The notes beneath the pieces are model-generated. The model made no database searches. It was not told the origin of the DNA and saw nothing but the letters and a program-made list of their open reading frames with translations. Shown piece by piece: positions 34,701 to 46,908 of a stretch of DNA of 64,000 nt; the first letter of the stretch is position 1; the number at the start of each line of letters is the position of its first letter. The stretch is from assembly GCA_015039365.1 (NCBI GenBank), contig WION01000001.1:1603398-1667397 (forward strand), in the 5' to 3' direction. The position numbers were made by a program, and so were the translations under genes. Origin of the DNA: Amanita rubescens. Lineage: Eukaryota; Basidiomycota; Agaricomycetes; Agaricales; Amanitaceae.

Positions 34701-35756
34701 AGATATGTCAAGAAACAGCAAGAGGATACGCACTTTTTATGGTCAGCGAGACGCCGTTTCCATTTCTCTTGCTCGAGTTCAAAGTTTTCGATTTCCTTGC
34801 CTTTAATTAGCACTCTCCCTTCTAGAGATTCTTCTGCTTCATCTTGCGAATCTTCTTGCTTAATTCGATTCTCCAGACTTGTGATTTGACGATACAAAAA
34901 TTTGAGCTGCATGGAGAATGCATTACTGGAAGACTGTTCATGAGCCTGGCTTTGTGTATCAAACAAGGCGGATGATGCAGAGGAATCTGTTGTCGAAGAC
35001 AGAGTAAGGGAAGATGCGACGGAGGGAGCGTAGGACGATGTTGAGGCAGCAGAGACATGATCTCCAGTTGACTTTGTGGCTTGTCGGAGCTGGGAAGACT
35101 GCGGAGACCGTGCTATGGCCGAGAACTTTACAGGGTCATCTTTCCGATGGTCAAAGAGCTGTCGTTGCGGACCCGCTCGGTCATCGCGTTGATGAGTAGA
35201 AGTATTGTTACCCGAGGACCTTGGGACAAATAGACCATCAGATGTTTCTGGCTCAGTTGTACGGCGCATAGGTATGGGGTCTGTGTCTGGATTAAATAGT
35301 TTTGAAGAGCCAGCGAGTTTAGCGTGAGACAAGGCTGGTCGTGGAGTGGAGGAATTGGAGATCTTGAGACGGCGGGAGAATTCCTCGTGGTCTGCATCAG
35401 CCACTCTGGTTGTGCGCCTGGGCGACGTAGGGGACGACTTGAGCGCAGCAGAGGCGAGTAAAAGTCCCGGCGAACGGTCTACACGGGACGTAGACGGAGA
35501 AGAAAGGACTTGGGGGGCCTGAGGGTCGTTCTCGATCCCGTTCGGGCTTGTCCCTGGAGCGGGGGGGACTAGAACAGAAGGGTAAGCCGAGGACACGGAG
35601 AAGAAAGAAAAAGACGGACCCAGCTGTACGGCGGCGCAAGGCGAGTATTTTCTCGTCGATGTCAGTGGGTTGAGGATCTCGGTGAAGGATATCGCGTTCC
35701 TTGCCCTTCCTTGAGGGCCTATGAATTGTGTCTGGTGGCAGGGCGTCTAAATGCAT
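31797..35756 (-). CDS. SMG6/EST1-like protein with C-terminal PIN domain
   Basis: SMG6/EST1 proteins act in nonsense-mediated decay, SMG6 being the endonuclease, and in telomerase recruitment. A low-complexity N-terminus (MHLDALPPDTIHRPSRKGKE) is followed by a 14-3-3/TPR-like helical region. It includes PIKYNIIVRLWTFAFHRLLESL, LQDFIYYAYTFYSGLLGN and ARDWYAAGLAEQPGTGKLHHHLGLL. The C-terminus is a PIN nuclease domain: VLVVDTNILLSSLPVFASL, PVIMELDGLA, MDDLILKAAIW and LLSLDRNLRLKARSR. The acidic residues of the PIN active site are present. About 1,220 residues and few introns. The start is 158 bp from that of the formin. Confidence 0.85.
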
Positions 35757-35914
35757 GGTGGGTCGGTAAGAAGGAGAGACGCTGTGCGCAGTCGGCTTGT
35801 AATGCCAGTCATTCTCCGCAGCACATGGAAGATAAGATCGAGGTCACGTGGTTATATTTGCATTTATTTGCATCATAGATTCCTAAACGACGCTTCAAGA
35901 GCACGTCGACTAGG
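35757..35914. promoter_or_regulatory. Divergent promoter, SMG6 / formin, with GTCACGTG
   Basis: 158 bp between opposing start codons. A palindromic E-box GTCACGTG occurs at 35843-35850, followed by an AT-rich stretch. Confidence 0.5.
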
Positions 35915-38900
35915 ATGGAGAGTATCTTTCGCAAGAAAGCTCGTCCACGCCAGTCTTCCATCTCCGCGGCTGACCCTCTTGGCGTTCCATACGACAGGCT
36001 TGCACCTTCCCCACGCTCACCTCCCGCCGTCTCCACCGTCAATCATGGTCTTCGCGCCATATCTGCCCCCAGTACAAACCCCACCCTCAGCGCTGACGGT
36101 ACCGAATTCAATAGGTTCACCATGCACCGCGCCAGACGGGACTATCTTGCTAATAAACGTCCTGGCTCTCCAAGCACCTCCGTCTCCACCATTGATTCAT
36201 TCACCCTTTCCGACGATTCCCTTCCTTCCACATCCTCCTCAACCTCCAAATTTCCTCCCAATACTCCACAAAGTTCTAAATCTCCTCTCAACGATGCCAC
36301 CTCCCCCTCTAGTCCCCAAACAACAGCCCCCCCAGACTCCGCACTCGCTACCCCTCGCAGTGCCGCCAGTGTGCTTTCGTATCCTCCTTCCGCCGGCACC
36401 CGTCCGGCCTCGGGCATGACCGTACGTTCTGATGTTAATCGCATGTCGAAGTACTCCCTCGCGTCTCCTGACACCATATCGAACCACGCCCATACACCCA
36501 GTTTTTATCATGGTCGCCATCATCATGCGGACAGCTTCGTCTTCCCCCGCCCAGAAAGTGATGAAGAGATTGAAGCCCTTTTCGAGAGTGTAAAGCGCTC
36601 TCGAGATCTCGGAGATATGCCTAATCTATCCCTAGACCAGAAATGGCATATTGTCTACAGTGACGAACAAATGCGTTGGACTCAAAAGAAGGATTCCAGT
36701 AAACCACATGACAGTGCACATCCCTTGCCCGAGTCTCCAGAATGGTATATAAGCAAGTTTCTGGATAAATCTATCACTTCGAAGCAGGCGGCGGGGCTGT
36801 CAGTTTCTCTGAGAAGCAATGAACTCGGGTAACATCTTTGTAATCTTCTGTCATTGTGATATATCCTGCTCAAAACAAGACTTGCTTTATAGTTGGTACC
36901 AGAAATTCCTTGCGCTCCGCGGAACATTGGTGCTTGCCCAGTCACTGCAACACATAAGCCGAACAGGTTCATCAAGGTCAGTATAGCCATGAGTATAATG
37001 TGGATCTGACAAAATGACATTCGTTAGACGTGATATCCAACTTGAATACGAGATTGTTAAATGTCTCAAACAGATATTGAACCAGAAGGTCGAACCATTT
37101 TACATACTTTCTAACATAATCTGATCACTCATTGTCATTTTAGTCAAGTGCAAAAGAGGCACTGTCCCATAACACCATAGTCCATCAAATAGCCTCTGCC
37201 CTTAATACCCCTCATATACCTACTCGGAAGCAAATCTTGGAGTTGTTGACGTTCATCGCTTATTATGAGGAAGGGCAAGGTCATCCGCTCGTCGTTTCTG
37301 CGTTGGAAGCTCTCAGTTCGACCAACAACGACAGTGTGTCCTGTTATGATTTCTGGTTCAAGTCCTTTGAGCAAGCTCTCTCCGGAAGGGGGAAAATGGG
37401 CAGTCTAGTCGGTGCAAGCGAGGAAGTCCGACGTGCGGGGATGGATAGTTCGCTAAACGAATATGCGGTCTGCTTATTTCATAATCAATGTCTTAGATGC
37501 TATCTCATGGCACACTTAAACAGCTGGCAAACCTTTATCTTGTCAATGCAATACTTTCTGGCGTCGAAGACTTAGATCTAAGGGTTCATCATCGTGCCCT
37601 GCTCGACGCTGCTGGCCTTGAACGCGTTCTCAATCTTTGCGAAAGTTTTGGCGTGCCATCTATTGACACGCAGATCACCTACCTACAAGATGCTCTGGAT
37701 GAAGATGAACGAAAACTGCGCGAACGTCTTGATCAGGAAATTCTTAGGGACCTGGATAACCCCCAAGACGTATATAATGCAATTTATGCCAAAACCGACG
37801 GAACGAAGGCCAAGAGCTACTTTCTTTCCATGATGCAGCATTTGCTACTAATTCACGAGGAAGGGCAAGCAATGGTTCATTACTTTCAACTCCTGAACTC
37901 ACTGGTAACGGACGTTGTCCTCGATAAGAAGTTGGCGAATGCAGAGCGGCGGCTTGGTCTTACTGTTGAGAGGATCATTGCTCAGTTCAACGAGACTGAC
38001 CGAATGCAGGCAGCACTCGAGAGTATGGCTGAAGCTCGTGCATTGGCGAACAAACTTAAGTTGGAAAAGGAGTCTCTCGAAGGAGAGATCGCTCAGGGCG
38101 TAGATGGTCTCGTCGGACGATTGAAAGAGCAGTTAGCTAAAGTGGAAGACAAGCTCAATATATCTCGGGAGACGACTTCAAGATTGCAGAGCCAATTAGT
38201 TACTCAAAAGACCGAATATGAAGAGCGAATTTCGCAACTAGAAGCTCAGGTCCTGGAACTTTTCCGGATGGTGAAAGAGGTCGGAAACGGCGTCGTGTCC
38301 GTGGTGGACAACGGATCAATGGACCGTAGAGCCCTAATTGATGCTTTAGAGAAACAGTATCAACGGCGGGAAGCGATTAATATGCTCGAACGGAAAGATA
38401 GCAGCGTGAGCAAGAGAGGGACCAAAACCAGAGCGCCCAGGCCAGGCGACGCAGACGAAGAGGATTCTGATCCGGATGCCACACCCGGCAAACCAGCGCA
38501 GCATGCTAAAGGGTCTTCCAAAAAAAATAACAAACCGAGTGGACTGGTTCTTGACGAGACTAGTCGTGTGTCGCAATTTATGGACGCCGAAGAAACGTAT
38601 GCGCAGGAGCAGATACAGCAGCAGATGGCTGCAGGTGTAAAGATTGTGAGTGATAATGCACATTTTCAATTTGGTTTATGCACAAGCAGACAGTTTTCTC
38701 CTCCCATCGGTACTTCGTCAAGCATGCGCAGTATACGTGGATCTCCTCGCCGCGCAGAGCGGCCACAACTTAGGCCTCCTGATATATCTTTCAAAACAAG
38801 CAATTCATTGATTCCTCACCAGCATGGTCTTCCGCTCACAGATACTGACGACCAGAGCCGACCAACGTCGCCGAGTCTGGATACTACTCAAATGGGCGGA

Positions 38901-41239
38901 GCCATCATATCCGATGGTGTCGAGACCATGGCGCCAGCTAGCGTGAGCTCGTTGGCTGAAAAGCTCAAGAAACACTTGTTGGAAGACCGTACGATACTGC
39001 AGAACCAAAATGCAGATCCCCCGTCGCCAGAACAGCCCGAAGATGTATTCTCACCAGCTCCGCCACCGCCGCCACCGCCGCCCCCGCCACCACCTCCACC
39101 ACCACCACCACCACCACCACCGCCCCCGCCCCCGCCAGGGCCTTCATTAGCTTTGGGGCGCATCATAGCAGGTGGAATTCCTCCTCCACCGCCGCCGCCA
39201 CCACCGCCACCACCTAATTCGTCCCTTATATCGACACCATTTTCCACACCACCTCCACGAATGATTGGACTCGGTTCGAATCCCAGCTCAAATCCTGGAT
39301 CAAACCGCGCATCTCTACTTTTGGGCAGCCATTTGCTTGTAGTTCGGAAAGAGATTCCAATTACCCCTAGCACCAAGATGAAACAACTCCAATGGGATAA
39401 ATTGCCTCATCAACAAGTGTTAAAAACCGTTTTCAAGGATGATGAGCCTGAAAAAGAACGAGAAATGCTGCAGAAACTCCAATTGGACGGTGTATGGATG
39501 GAGATGGAGGAGGACTTCAGGGCGAAGCAGCTGGTCATAAATCTCATGGGTAAATTCTAATCTTTGATCACGGTCATGTGTTAACGAGATATTGTTATCA
39601 CAGCTCGACAAAAGCATGCAGAGTTGAAAAGTGTGTTGGATCCTCAGACCAAGAAACGTGTTGGTGTGTGTCAATAGGGCTTCTCGCTGATATTTCTTTA
39701 AAAAGACACCAGAAATGCTCCTGCAAAGGGTCAAGAAGTTGGCGCCCGAAGAAATAGCAAACAAGATTAAACAATTCGATAACGAATTATGCACGCAACT
39801 CTTCCTTAGCGAGCTCAAGCGAGTCTTACCGTCACCCGAGCAAGTCGGAAAATTGAACGTCTATGTGAATGCTGAACCTGAGGAGCTTGCTGGTCTACAC
39901 CCCTCCGACCGGTTAATGGTCAAATTGATTCAGATCAAGAGGTTAGGCCCCCGGATTGAAGGTATGCTTTATAAATGTGGCTTCCGTGAGACTTGGTTGT
40001 TGCTGGATGAGGTTGGTTTTGTTTTCATCATCATAGTATGGTTATTGTACTGATTCATTGGCCGCAGGCTGCCAAAAAACTGGCGGACGCAGGACGAGCA
40101 TTACTTGATGCAAAATCGTTCAAAGAATTGCTTAGCGTAAGCTTAGGCAAACTTACCTGGCTTTCAGCAGTCTTAGCCTCATTTAGCTCATCCTTTTGAT
40201 TGGCAATTATATGAATGGTACCGGTATCAAAGGTGGCGCCTTTGGCTTCCGGGTTAGCAGTATCAACAAGGTATGGCTGTATGTTACAAAGTGAATAGAC
40301 TTCGACCTCTCCGCAGCTCGTTGACACCAAATCGGTGAACAACACGACACTTTTGCATTTTCTGGAACGGATAGTAAGCAAACATTTTGCCCAAATGGAA
40401 GTGTTCTTGGATGAGCTCGAGAAACCGGCGGAAGCATATCGAGGTCTGACGCATCGATCGTTTCGAAGCATTCGTATCGGGCTTATGAATTCCTCTAGTA
40501 AACTTGCAAGATCTGCGCAAGGGATTAAACGAGTTACGTGAAGGGCTTAAACGAATACGTCAAGAACTGGCGGAGCACTTCGCCGATCTGGACGATCAGG
40601 ATATGTATGGCAAACAGATGTGGTCTTTTGTGGGCAAAGCGAATGAACAAGTGGAAGATCTAGTCCATGATGTGAACAATGCCGAGTCGACGTTTGTGGA
40701 TGCCATAACATATTATGGCGAGGACGAAAAAAACATGACGTCGTCCGAGTATTATGGGATTTTCAAGACATTCGTGACATCGTACAAGGTTGGCTTTGAT
40801 TACAAGGCGCGCACAGAATTGGTAGCGCTAACTGCGTGGTTGTTAGAAATGCAAGGTGGAGAACCAGGCTTTCGCGGAGCAAAAAGCAGCGTACGAGCGG
40901 CGCAAACAGCTATTGGAGGAGAATCGTGCACAGCGGCAAAGGGTGCAGGAAACAGACACGACGGAGAAGGAAGATGTGCTGGACGCATTGCTGGAGAAGC
41001 TGCGGCGCGGAGACGCGATTGGACGACGGTCGCGGCGGACACGGGAGAGTGGAGAGCAAGGAGCAGCAGAGGCTCGGGACGATCCGGCGAACATTGCGCG
41101 AGACATGCTTGCGCAACTGCAGTCGGAGGGATTCATTGCATCAGGGCCACCGTCGCCGACGAGTACGCGAGGGACATCTCGGCGGCGGCGGCGGCGACGG
41201 CGGGGAGAAGAGGAGGGGTCGGATGTCCCGGGTATCTAA
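35915..41239 (+). CDS. Diaphanous-type formin (Bni1/SepA)
   Basis: Formins nucleate and elongate unbranched actin filaments for polarity and septation. In order: a Ser/Pro-rich N-terminus; a GTPase-binding/FH3 region (DQKWHIVYSDEQMRW, WYQKFLALRGTLVLAQSL, ALANLYLVNAILSGVEDLDLR); coiled coil (EEYEERISQLEAQVLELF-type heptads); an FH1 segment of about 30 uninterrupted prolines plus a second Pro tract; and an FH2 domain (TKMKQLQWDKLPHQQVLKTVF, LKRVLPSPEQVGKLN, IGNYMNGTGIKGGAFGFRVSSI). A basic C-terminal DAD-like tail is rich in Arg. It ends EGSDVPGI. About ten introns give roughly 1,590 residues. All frames join cleanly. Confidence 0.93.
39059..39138 (+). repeat. CCN (proline) repeat encoding the FH1 tract
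   Basis: An 80-bp run of CCA/CCG/CCC/CCT codons encodes the first FH1 proline tract. A second shorter run follows near 39180-39215. The opposite strand shows a spurious polyglycine ORF. Such a repeat is prone to length variation and to assembly errors. Confidence 0.85.
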
Positions 41240-41437
41240 TAGAGCATGTATGTTATTTGTAACGGTTTGTCGCAGACGGCGTGACATGTGGAGGACCCGC
41301 CCTGCCACCTTGACGCTTCGCATCTCCCGCTCTTCCCTGACGTCCTCCTCGCCTTTCTCTGTCCCCCTGCTGCTGCCCGCCTCGTTGACCCCCCATCTCC
41401 CTTTCAAATACCCTCCATTTCTCTTTGTTCCTTTATC
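41240..41437. other. Gap between the formin and GSK3 genes
   Basis: 198 bp, the last 150 of which are strongly pyrimidine-rich, consistent with a promoter and 5' UTR. No gene seen. Confidence 0.45.
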
Positions 41438-43033
41438 ATGACAACTCATGGTCCAATAAACGGCGTCAAGATATCTCGTGCGTTCTATATGCTCCACTTA
41501 CTTTTGTCTCAAACCCATTCTAATTCCTTCCTATTCCCCCTCCTCTCCTCCTGCGCCCGTATCTTTCCGCATCCTCGATTTCCCGCCGCGATTCCCTCTT
41601 GATCATCTCATGTTTCACTCTCCATTAGCCATCGACGATCCCCACAAAGTAGTCAAGGTCATTGCCTCGGACGGCAAAACAGCCGAAACAAAAGAAATCG
41701 CCTACACCAATTGCAAAGTCATCGGCAACGGCTCTTTCGGCGTCGTCTTCCAGGCCAGGATGGTTGGTGGCTCCGAAGACGGGAAGGATATAGCAATCAA
41801 GAAGGTTCTACAGGATAAGCGGTTCAAGGCTAGTTCCGTCTTTGTTATCGATTCTCACATCTGGGCTCATTTGCGTTCTTCCGCAGAATCGCGAATTGCA
41901 AATCATGAGGCTCGTTTCCCACCCAAACGTTGTTGATCTGAAAGCATTCTTCTATTCAAATGGTGACAAGGTGAGTGCTTTCTTTCAAACTCTGAATGTC
42001 TTTTTTTCATCCCTTAATTCGTAGAAGGATGAAGTCTATCTTAATCTCGTACTCGAATACGTTCCCGAAACTGTCTACCGCGCCAGCCGTCATTATGCGA
42101 AGCTTAAGCAACCTATGCCAATGCTCCAGATTAAGCTCTACATGTATCAGCTCCTCCGCTCTCTTGCCTATATCCACTCTGTCGGTATATGCCATCGCGA
42201 CATCAAACCGCAAAATTTGTTGCTCAATCCCGCAACGGGCGTACTCAAATTATGTGATTTTGGGTCCGCCAAGATTCTTGTCGCTGGAGAACCAAATGTC
42301 AGCTATATTTGCTCGAGGTACTATCGAGCACCAGAGTTGATTTTCGGTGCTACAAATTACACTACCAATATTGGTGATTCCCTCTATTATATTTTGTCGC
42401 ATATTATGCTAACGTGATGTTATAGACGTATGGTCGACAGGTTGTGTTATGGCGGAGTTGATGTTGGGGCAGCCGCTGTTCCCAGGGGAGAGTGGCATTG
42501 ATCAGCTAGTTGAAATCATTAAAGTCCTTGGCACCCCATCCAGGGAACAAATTAAAACCATGAATCCCAATTATATGGAACATAAATTCCCGCAAATTAA
42601 GCCACACCCTTTTTCAAAAGTTAGCATTTCCCTTTTTTGATATTCGAGCGCTGAATATCGCCCAGGTGTTCCGGCCACGTACGGCGCAAGAAGCAATCGA
42701 CCTTGTATCAAAGATGTTGGAGTATACGCCGAACCAGAGACTGAGTGCAATACAGGCAATGGTTCATTCATTCTTCGACGAATTACGGGTTGAAGGAGCG
42801 AGAATGCCAAATGGCAGAGAATTTCCCCCATTATTCGATTTCACGCGCGAGGGTGAGTTGTTTGAATATGAATGGATCAGCTTCTGAGCATAACCGCAGA
42901 GCTCTCGGTGCGACCGGATCTAATCCGGCAGCTCGTTCCACCACACTGTGAACCGGAGCTGGCCTCACGGTCTATTACGTTGGATAACTTTGTGCCCATA
43001 CCACTTGAGCAGTTGAAGATCAACCTTGATTGA
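41438..43033 (+). CDS. Glycogen synthase kinase-3 (GSK3/shaggy) protein kinase
   Basis: The kinase domain is complete: [12 protein letters not shown] (P-loop), [13 protein letters not shown] (catalytic Lys), [14 protein letters not shown] (catalytic loop) and KLCDFGSAK (DFG). The activation loop has the GSK3 tyrosine in [22 protein letters not shown]3 C-terminal lobe follows: [60 protein letters not shown]. About 388 residues. The first intron, after the codons for [13 protein letters not shown], is unusually long for this window (about 170 nt). The other introns are about 50 nt. The ending LEQLKINLD is family-like. Confidence 0.95.
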
Positions 43034-43248
43034 GCTTATTTCCTTACGATTCTGTATTCACGACTTGTCCTTTTTCCCTGTTGATCTATATCTTGAATGA
43101 AAGCCCGCACAATAGCCGTATTATTTCTTTTTTTAAGTGAGCGTGAGGAAGAAAATATGAATGGCGACATGTGGCGCAACCTGAGCGCAAGTTGACTAGT
43201 TAATTCCGACACTTGTATTCTATGCATTCTTAGTCGCTTCCCCCCTCC
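43034..43248. other. Gap between GSK3 and SconB
   Basis: 215 bp, AT-rich, with no gene. Contains presumed terminator and promoter of the two same-strand genes. Confidence 0.45.
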
Positions 43249-45391
43249 ATGTCTCCCTCTTCTTATGTCTGCGACACTATACCCCCGCCCAAGCTGGCCA
43301 CAGCATCGCCTGACCACATAGTTGCTTCCCCTGACCTAGACATTCCTATGATTTTCGACCACGCCTCGAGTCTTGATGATGTATTTATCCCTGCCTCAAC
43401 TTCCAAGCCCGACGAGCCCGACCATGACGAAATTCCTCCCTCAACCCTATCTCAGCAGTCACAACCGCGGAAATTATGTGTTCGTCATCAGAGAATGGCA
43501 GATGAAGGCACGATTCTCAAACTCCAACATGTACGTCTTTCCTCGTCCATATCGATAACAGCCGCTGAATGACTTTATAAGTCGTTAGACGCTCTACCAG
43601 AGGAGGAACGCCAAATAGTTAATACCGTCTGGTCAAATTTTTCCTCTTCGTCTCACCCCCGCCGTGCCCTTATTCTACAGGGTCTCCTTACCATGTGTTG
43701 TTTCTCCCAATTGTCCCTGCTGACCGAGCAACTCAACCACCTGATTCGAATTGACCCATTTGCTGTCTTTCCCCGGGAGGTATCGCTCAAGATCCTCGGT
43801 TACCTCGACGCTACATCCCTTTGTCGTGCAGCCCAAGTTGCCCGCCGATGGAAAATGCTAGCCGACGATAACACGTTGTGGCGTGGCATTTGCGAACAGC
43901 ACATTGGACAGAAATGCAAGAAATGTGGCTGGGGTTTGCCCATCCTTGAGAAGAACCGGGCATACAGGCTTCGTTCTAGCTCACCTTGTCCAGCCTCTTT
44001 ACTTGGATCACCTGTATCCAGTGTCTCACCGCCTGTATCGTCGAAGAGAAAAGGCGATGAATCTATATTAAGGCCCGTCAAACGCCCACGAACAAAGTCG
44101 AAGTGTGCACAATATGTGCAGTCAGACCTCGACTCAGATATAGACTCGTCGAGTGCCTTGGTTGCTCCAACCTCTCCTGAAGCATTGGATAAACCGTCCG
44201 TCACGCGACCCTGGAAAGACGTATACAGCGAACGAATGACTGTAGAACGTAATTGGCGCCGGGGAAGATGTACCGTACGCATTCTCAAAGGTCACACAGA
44301 TGGCGTCATGTGTCTTCAGTTCAATGAAAATCTATCACACCCTGCATTCCCTGTACTCGTTACCGGTTCATATGATCGCACTGTCCGTGTTTGGAATCTG
44401 GAGACTGGTGCCGAACTACATTGTCTCAGAGGTCACACTCGTGCAGTCCGCTGCCTTCAATTCGATGAAGCAAAGTTGATTACCGGCAGCATGGACAATA
44501 CCATTAAGGTCTGGGATTGGCGACGAGGAAAATGCATACGTACACTAGCGGGTCACACCGATGGTGTCGTTTGTGTTAATTTTGATTTAAATCTTCTTGC
44601 CAGTGGAAGCGTCGATTCAACGATCAGAGTGTGGAATGTTCGCTCAGGCGGTTCGTTCGTGCTACGCGGACACTCTGAATGGGTCAACGCCGTGCAGTTG
44701 TGGGATTCCGGCGGCTATGGGCACATCACGCCACCTGCTTCAGCTCCATCGCCTAGCCAATCGATGTCACAAATAGATCCTGGCAAAATGCTCTTCTCCG
44801 CCTCGGACGATGGAACTATCAAATTATGGGACTTGAGTCTCCGTACTTGCATACGTCAATTCACCGGTCATGTTGGGCAGGTGCAGTGTATCAAGCTATT
44901 GCATACTGAAGAACGCGCCGAGACTAATCATGAAGTGGAGGACATGGAGACTTCAGGTCCTCACTTTCCCGGAGAGCAGCAACTACAGTCGGGCGAACAC
45001 CAACCCTATGATCGTCGAGATCGCACGAAGCCGCTACTCGTTTCAGGGAGTCTCGATAACACTGTCAAGATATGGGATATTCACTCAGCCAAGGCAATTC
45101 GCACTTTTTTCGGGCATATAGAGGGAGTCTGGTCTGTTGCTTGCGATAAACTACGCCTTGTCAGCGGCAGCCACGATAGGACAATTAAGGTGCGCCTTTC
45201 ATGGTTAGTTCTTGTGCTTGGCCTAATATAGATTGGAGGTGTGGTCCCGAGATGAAGGGCGTTGTACTGCAACGCTCGTCGGTCACCAAGCAGCCGTAAG
45301 TTGTATAGCCCTCGGCGAAGATAAGATTGTATCAGGCAGTGATGATACGGATGTAAGGATATGGAGCTTCGGTGATGGGACTGAGAACTAA
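43249..45391 (+). CDS. F-box/WD40 protein SconB/Met30, sulfur metabolite regulator
   Basis: SconB/Met30 is the substrate receptor of an SCF ubiquitin ligase that represses sulfur-assimilation genes. The SconB N-terminal signature is present: CVRHQRMADEGTILKLQ, HPRRALILQGLLTMCCFSQL. The F-box is DPFAVFPREVSLKILGYLDATSLCRAAQVARRW, and is followed by CEQHIGQKCKKCGWGLP. Seven WD40 repeats follow, from ILKGHTDGVMCLQF to SGSDDTDVRIWSFGDG. About 660 residues. Three introns fit, including one splitting TIK and VWSRDEG, and the frame is clean. A permease of the same pathway lies about 19 kb upstream. Confidence 0.93.
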
Positions 45392-45749
45392 TGTTGTTTA
45401 TTGCGCTATGTCAAATGTACCCTAGTAGTACTGTATATTATACTTTGGCTGATTATGTTCCGGGTCATAAATAGCTTTGCATGCCTGAACATCCTTGAGT
45501 TTTGCTGGATGGTTCTTGGAATCTGTCGCTCTGCAAGCCACAGGCTCTGGCAAATGTCGAGCTCCATAGCATTTGCAGTTTCACAGTTTTTGCACAATGT
45601 GACTGGTAAGGCGGACGTAGTATTCCTCGTACTGTGCACACACAAAATAGCAACCGATTTCAGACTTACGAGACGCCAGGCAGCGTTCCATTTGGCGTAA
45701 GCGAGCGCTTATCACTACAACTCATTTCATTTCATAAGACCAGTGCCAA
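45392..45749. other. Convergent interval downstream of SconB
   Basis: 358 bp with no recognisable gene. A 79-codon minus-strand ORF and its overlapping plus-strand counterpart show no family resemblance. Confidence 0.45.
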
Positions 45750-46774
45750 TTAGAACGCAAGCTATAATACATTCTTCAGAATATCTGCCAAAATCGTTGT
45801 TTTTGCATTTTCCTTGCTCATCATCCATAGACTTACGTTGTTCATGTGATCCTCCCCGCCGGGCCCTTCTCGAACTCTGTTGCGATGAGAATTACAATCA
45901 TGCGCAAAGTGAAGGATATACCTGCGAGTGGGTTTGAAATCTTCGTCAAGTGTGTCTGTATCCCAAAGATTAGACAGGCTGCTCTGTCCACCAGGTAAGG
46001 TCCTGACGCGTCTACAAAAAAATATATTCATGCCAAGTTGCAAGAGGGATGCTCGCGCGGCTGACCTGCTCGGTTTAAAATTTGAGGAAGGATTGGCTTG
46101 TTCGCCCGCATCGCCAGGGGAAGCTGCTTCGTTAACTTTGGCAGAAATCTGGCTCTGCGATAACATACACACTGACACAAAATAAAATAATACGTACTTC
46201 GCTAGCTGGTTTATTAAACTGCCGAGGTGCAGATGATAACGCGTCCTCGCCCTCGTCGTGGCCAAAAATGACATGAGTTTCGCCTCCGGGAGCCGTCCGA
46301 ACTCTGCGGGTAGGTTTGAAGTTGGTGGGACCATCGGATATTAAGTGTTCTTTGACGGTGAATACATTACAACGTACAATTTTCTGAAGTACATACCTGG
46401 GGGCACCGTTTCCGGTAGGGTGTTACTATCTTCCGATACACTAGTCAATTTTCCGAACTTGGCATAACCTAATGGAATCGATCAGCGGTTTCGCGTTTTC
46501 TATGTCAGCACAGATCTGTTACGCGGTAATTTGGCAATGTTACTGAAGTTCGTGTCGACGGTGGTGCCTGTATATCTGATCTACGTGAAGTCTGTCGGGG
46601 AACCGCATCGAGACAACTCACTTGAGGAACTCGATCAGCGACCTTTTTGTGAATACAATGCTCGTAGAGTCCCAGTCAAGCATCCCTGATCAAGATGAAA
46701 TGAGATTAGTATTTATACAAACTGAACAAGTACTACACACCTAAGTTAGCGGACCAATCTTTCTCCTTTGACAT
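45750..46774 (-). CDS. Uncharacterised protein with repeated FKPTRRVRxxPGG motif
   Basis: I do not recognise a named family. Splicing gives about 200 residues: MSKEKDWSANLGMLDWDSTS, VDTNFSNIAKLPRY, then FKPTRRVRTAPGGETHVIFG, FKPSRRVRTLPGGQSSLSN and FKPTRRVREGPGGEDHMN, ending NNLAF. Three copies of a basic-PGG motif spaced 60-70 residues apart recall the PPGG motifs of the microtubule-associated HN1/Jupiter proteins, but that link is inference. Eight introns of 44-76 nt fit. An upstream ATG at 46861 (MSS...) would give a 47-bp gap to COQ7, but joins to DMSKEKD one base out of frame. The ATG at 46774 avoids this. Confidence 0.65.
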
Positions 46775-46861
46775 ATCTACTATGTTGGAAGGGGTAAAGC
46801 TTTATGAACGTAGAGCCAGTCACTGACGAACGAAGCTAAGCGAGACTTACGTTGAAGACAT

Positions 46862-46908
46862 GGTGATCGCTGAGTTGATAGCTGGGTGTACAATGGTCAC
46901 GCTCTTCC
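46862..46908. promoter_or_regulatory. Shared divergent promoter, PGG-repeat gene / COQ7
   Basis: A 47-bp gap between the ATG at 46861 (minus) and COQ7. It contains GTCACG at 46896-46901. No TATA box. Confidence 0.4.

Noticed and set aside
38888..39376. Minus-strand ORF of about 160 codons encoding a polyglycine protein
   Set aside because: It is the antisense of the CCN proline repeat in the formin FH1 region and has no independent support.
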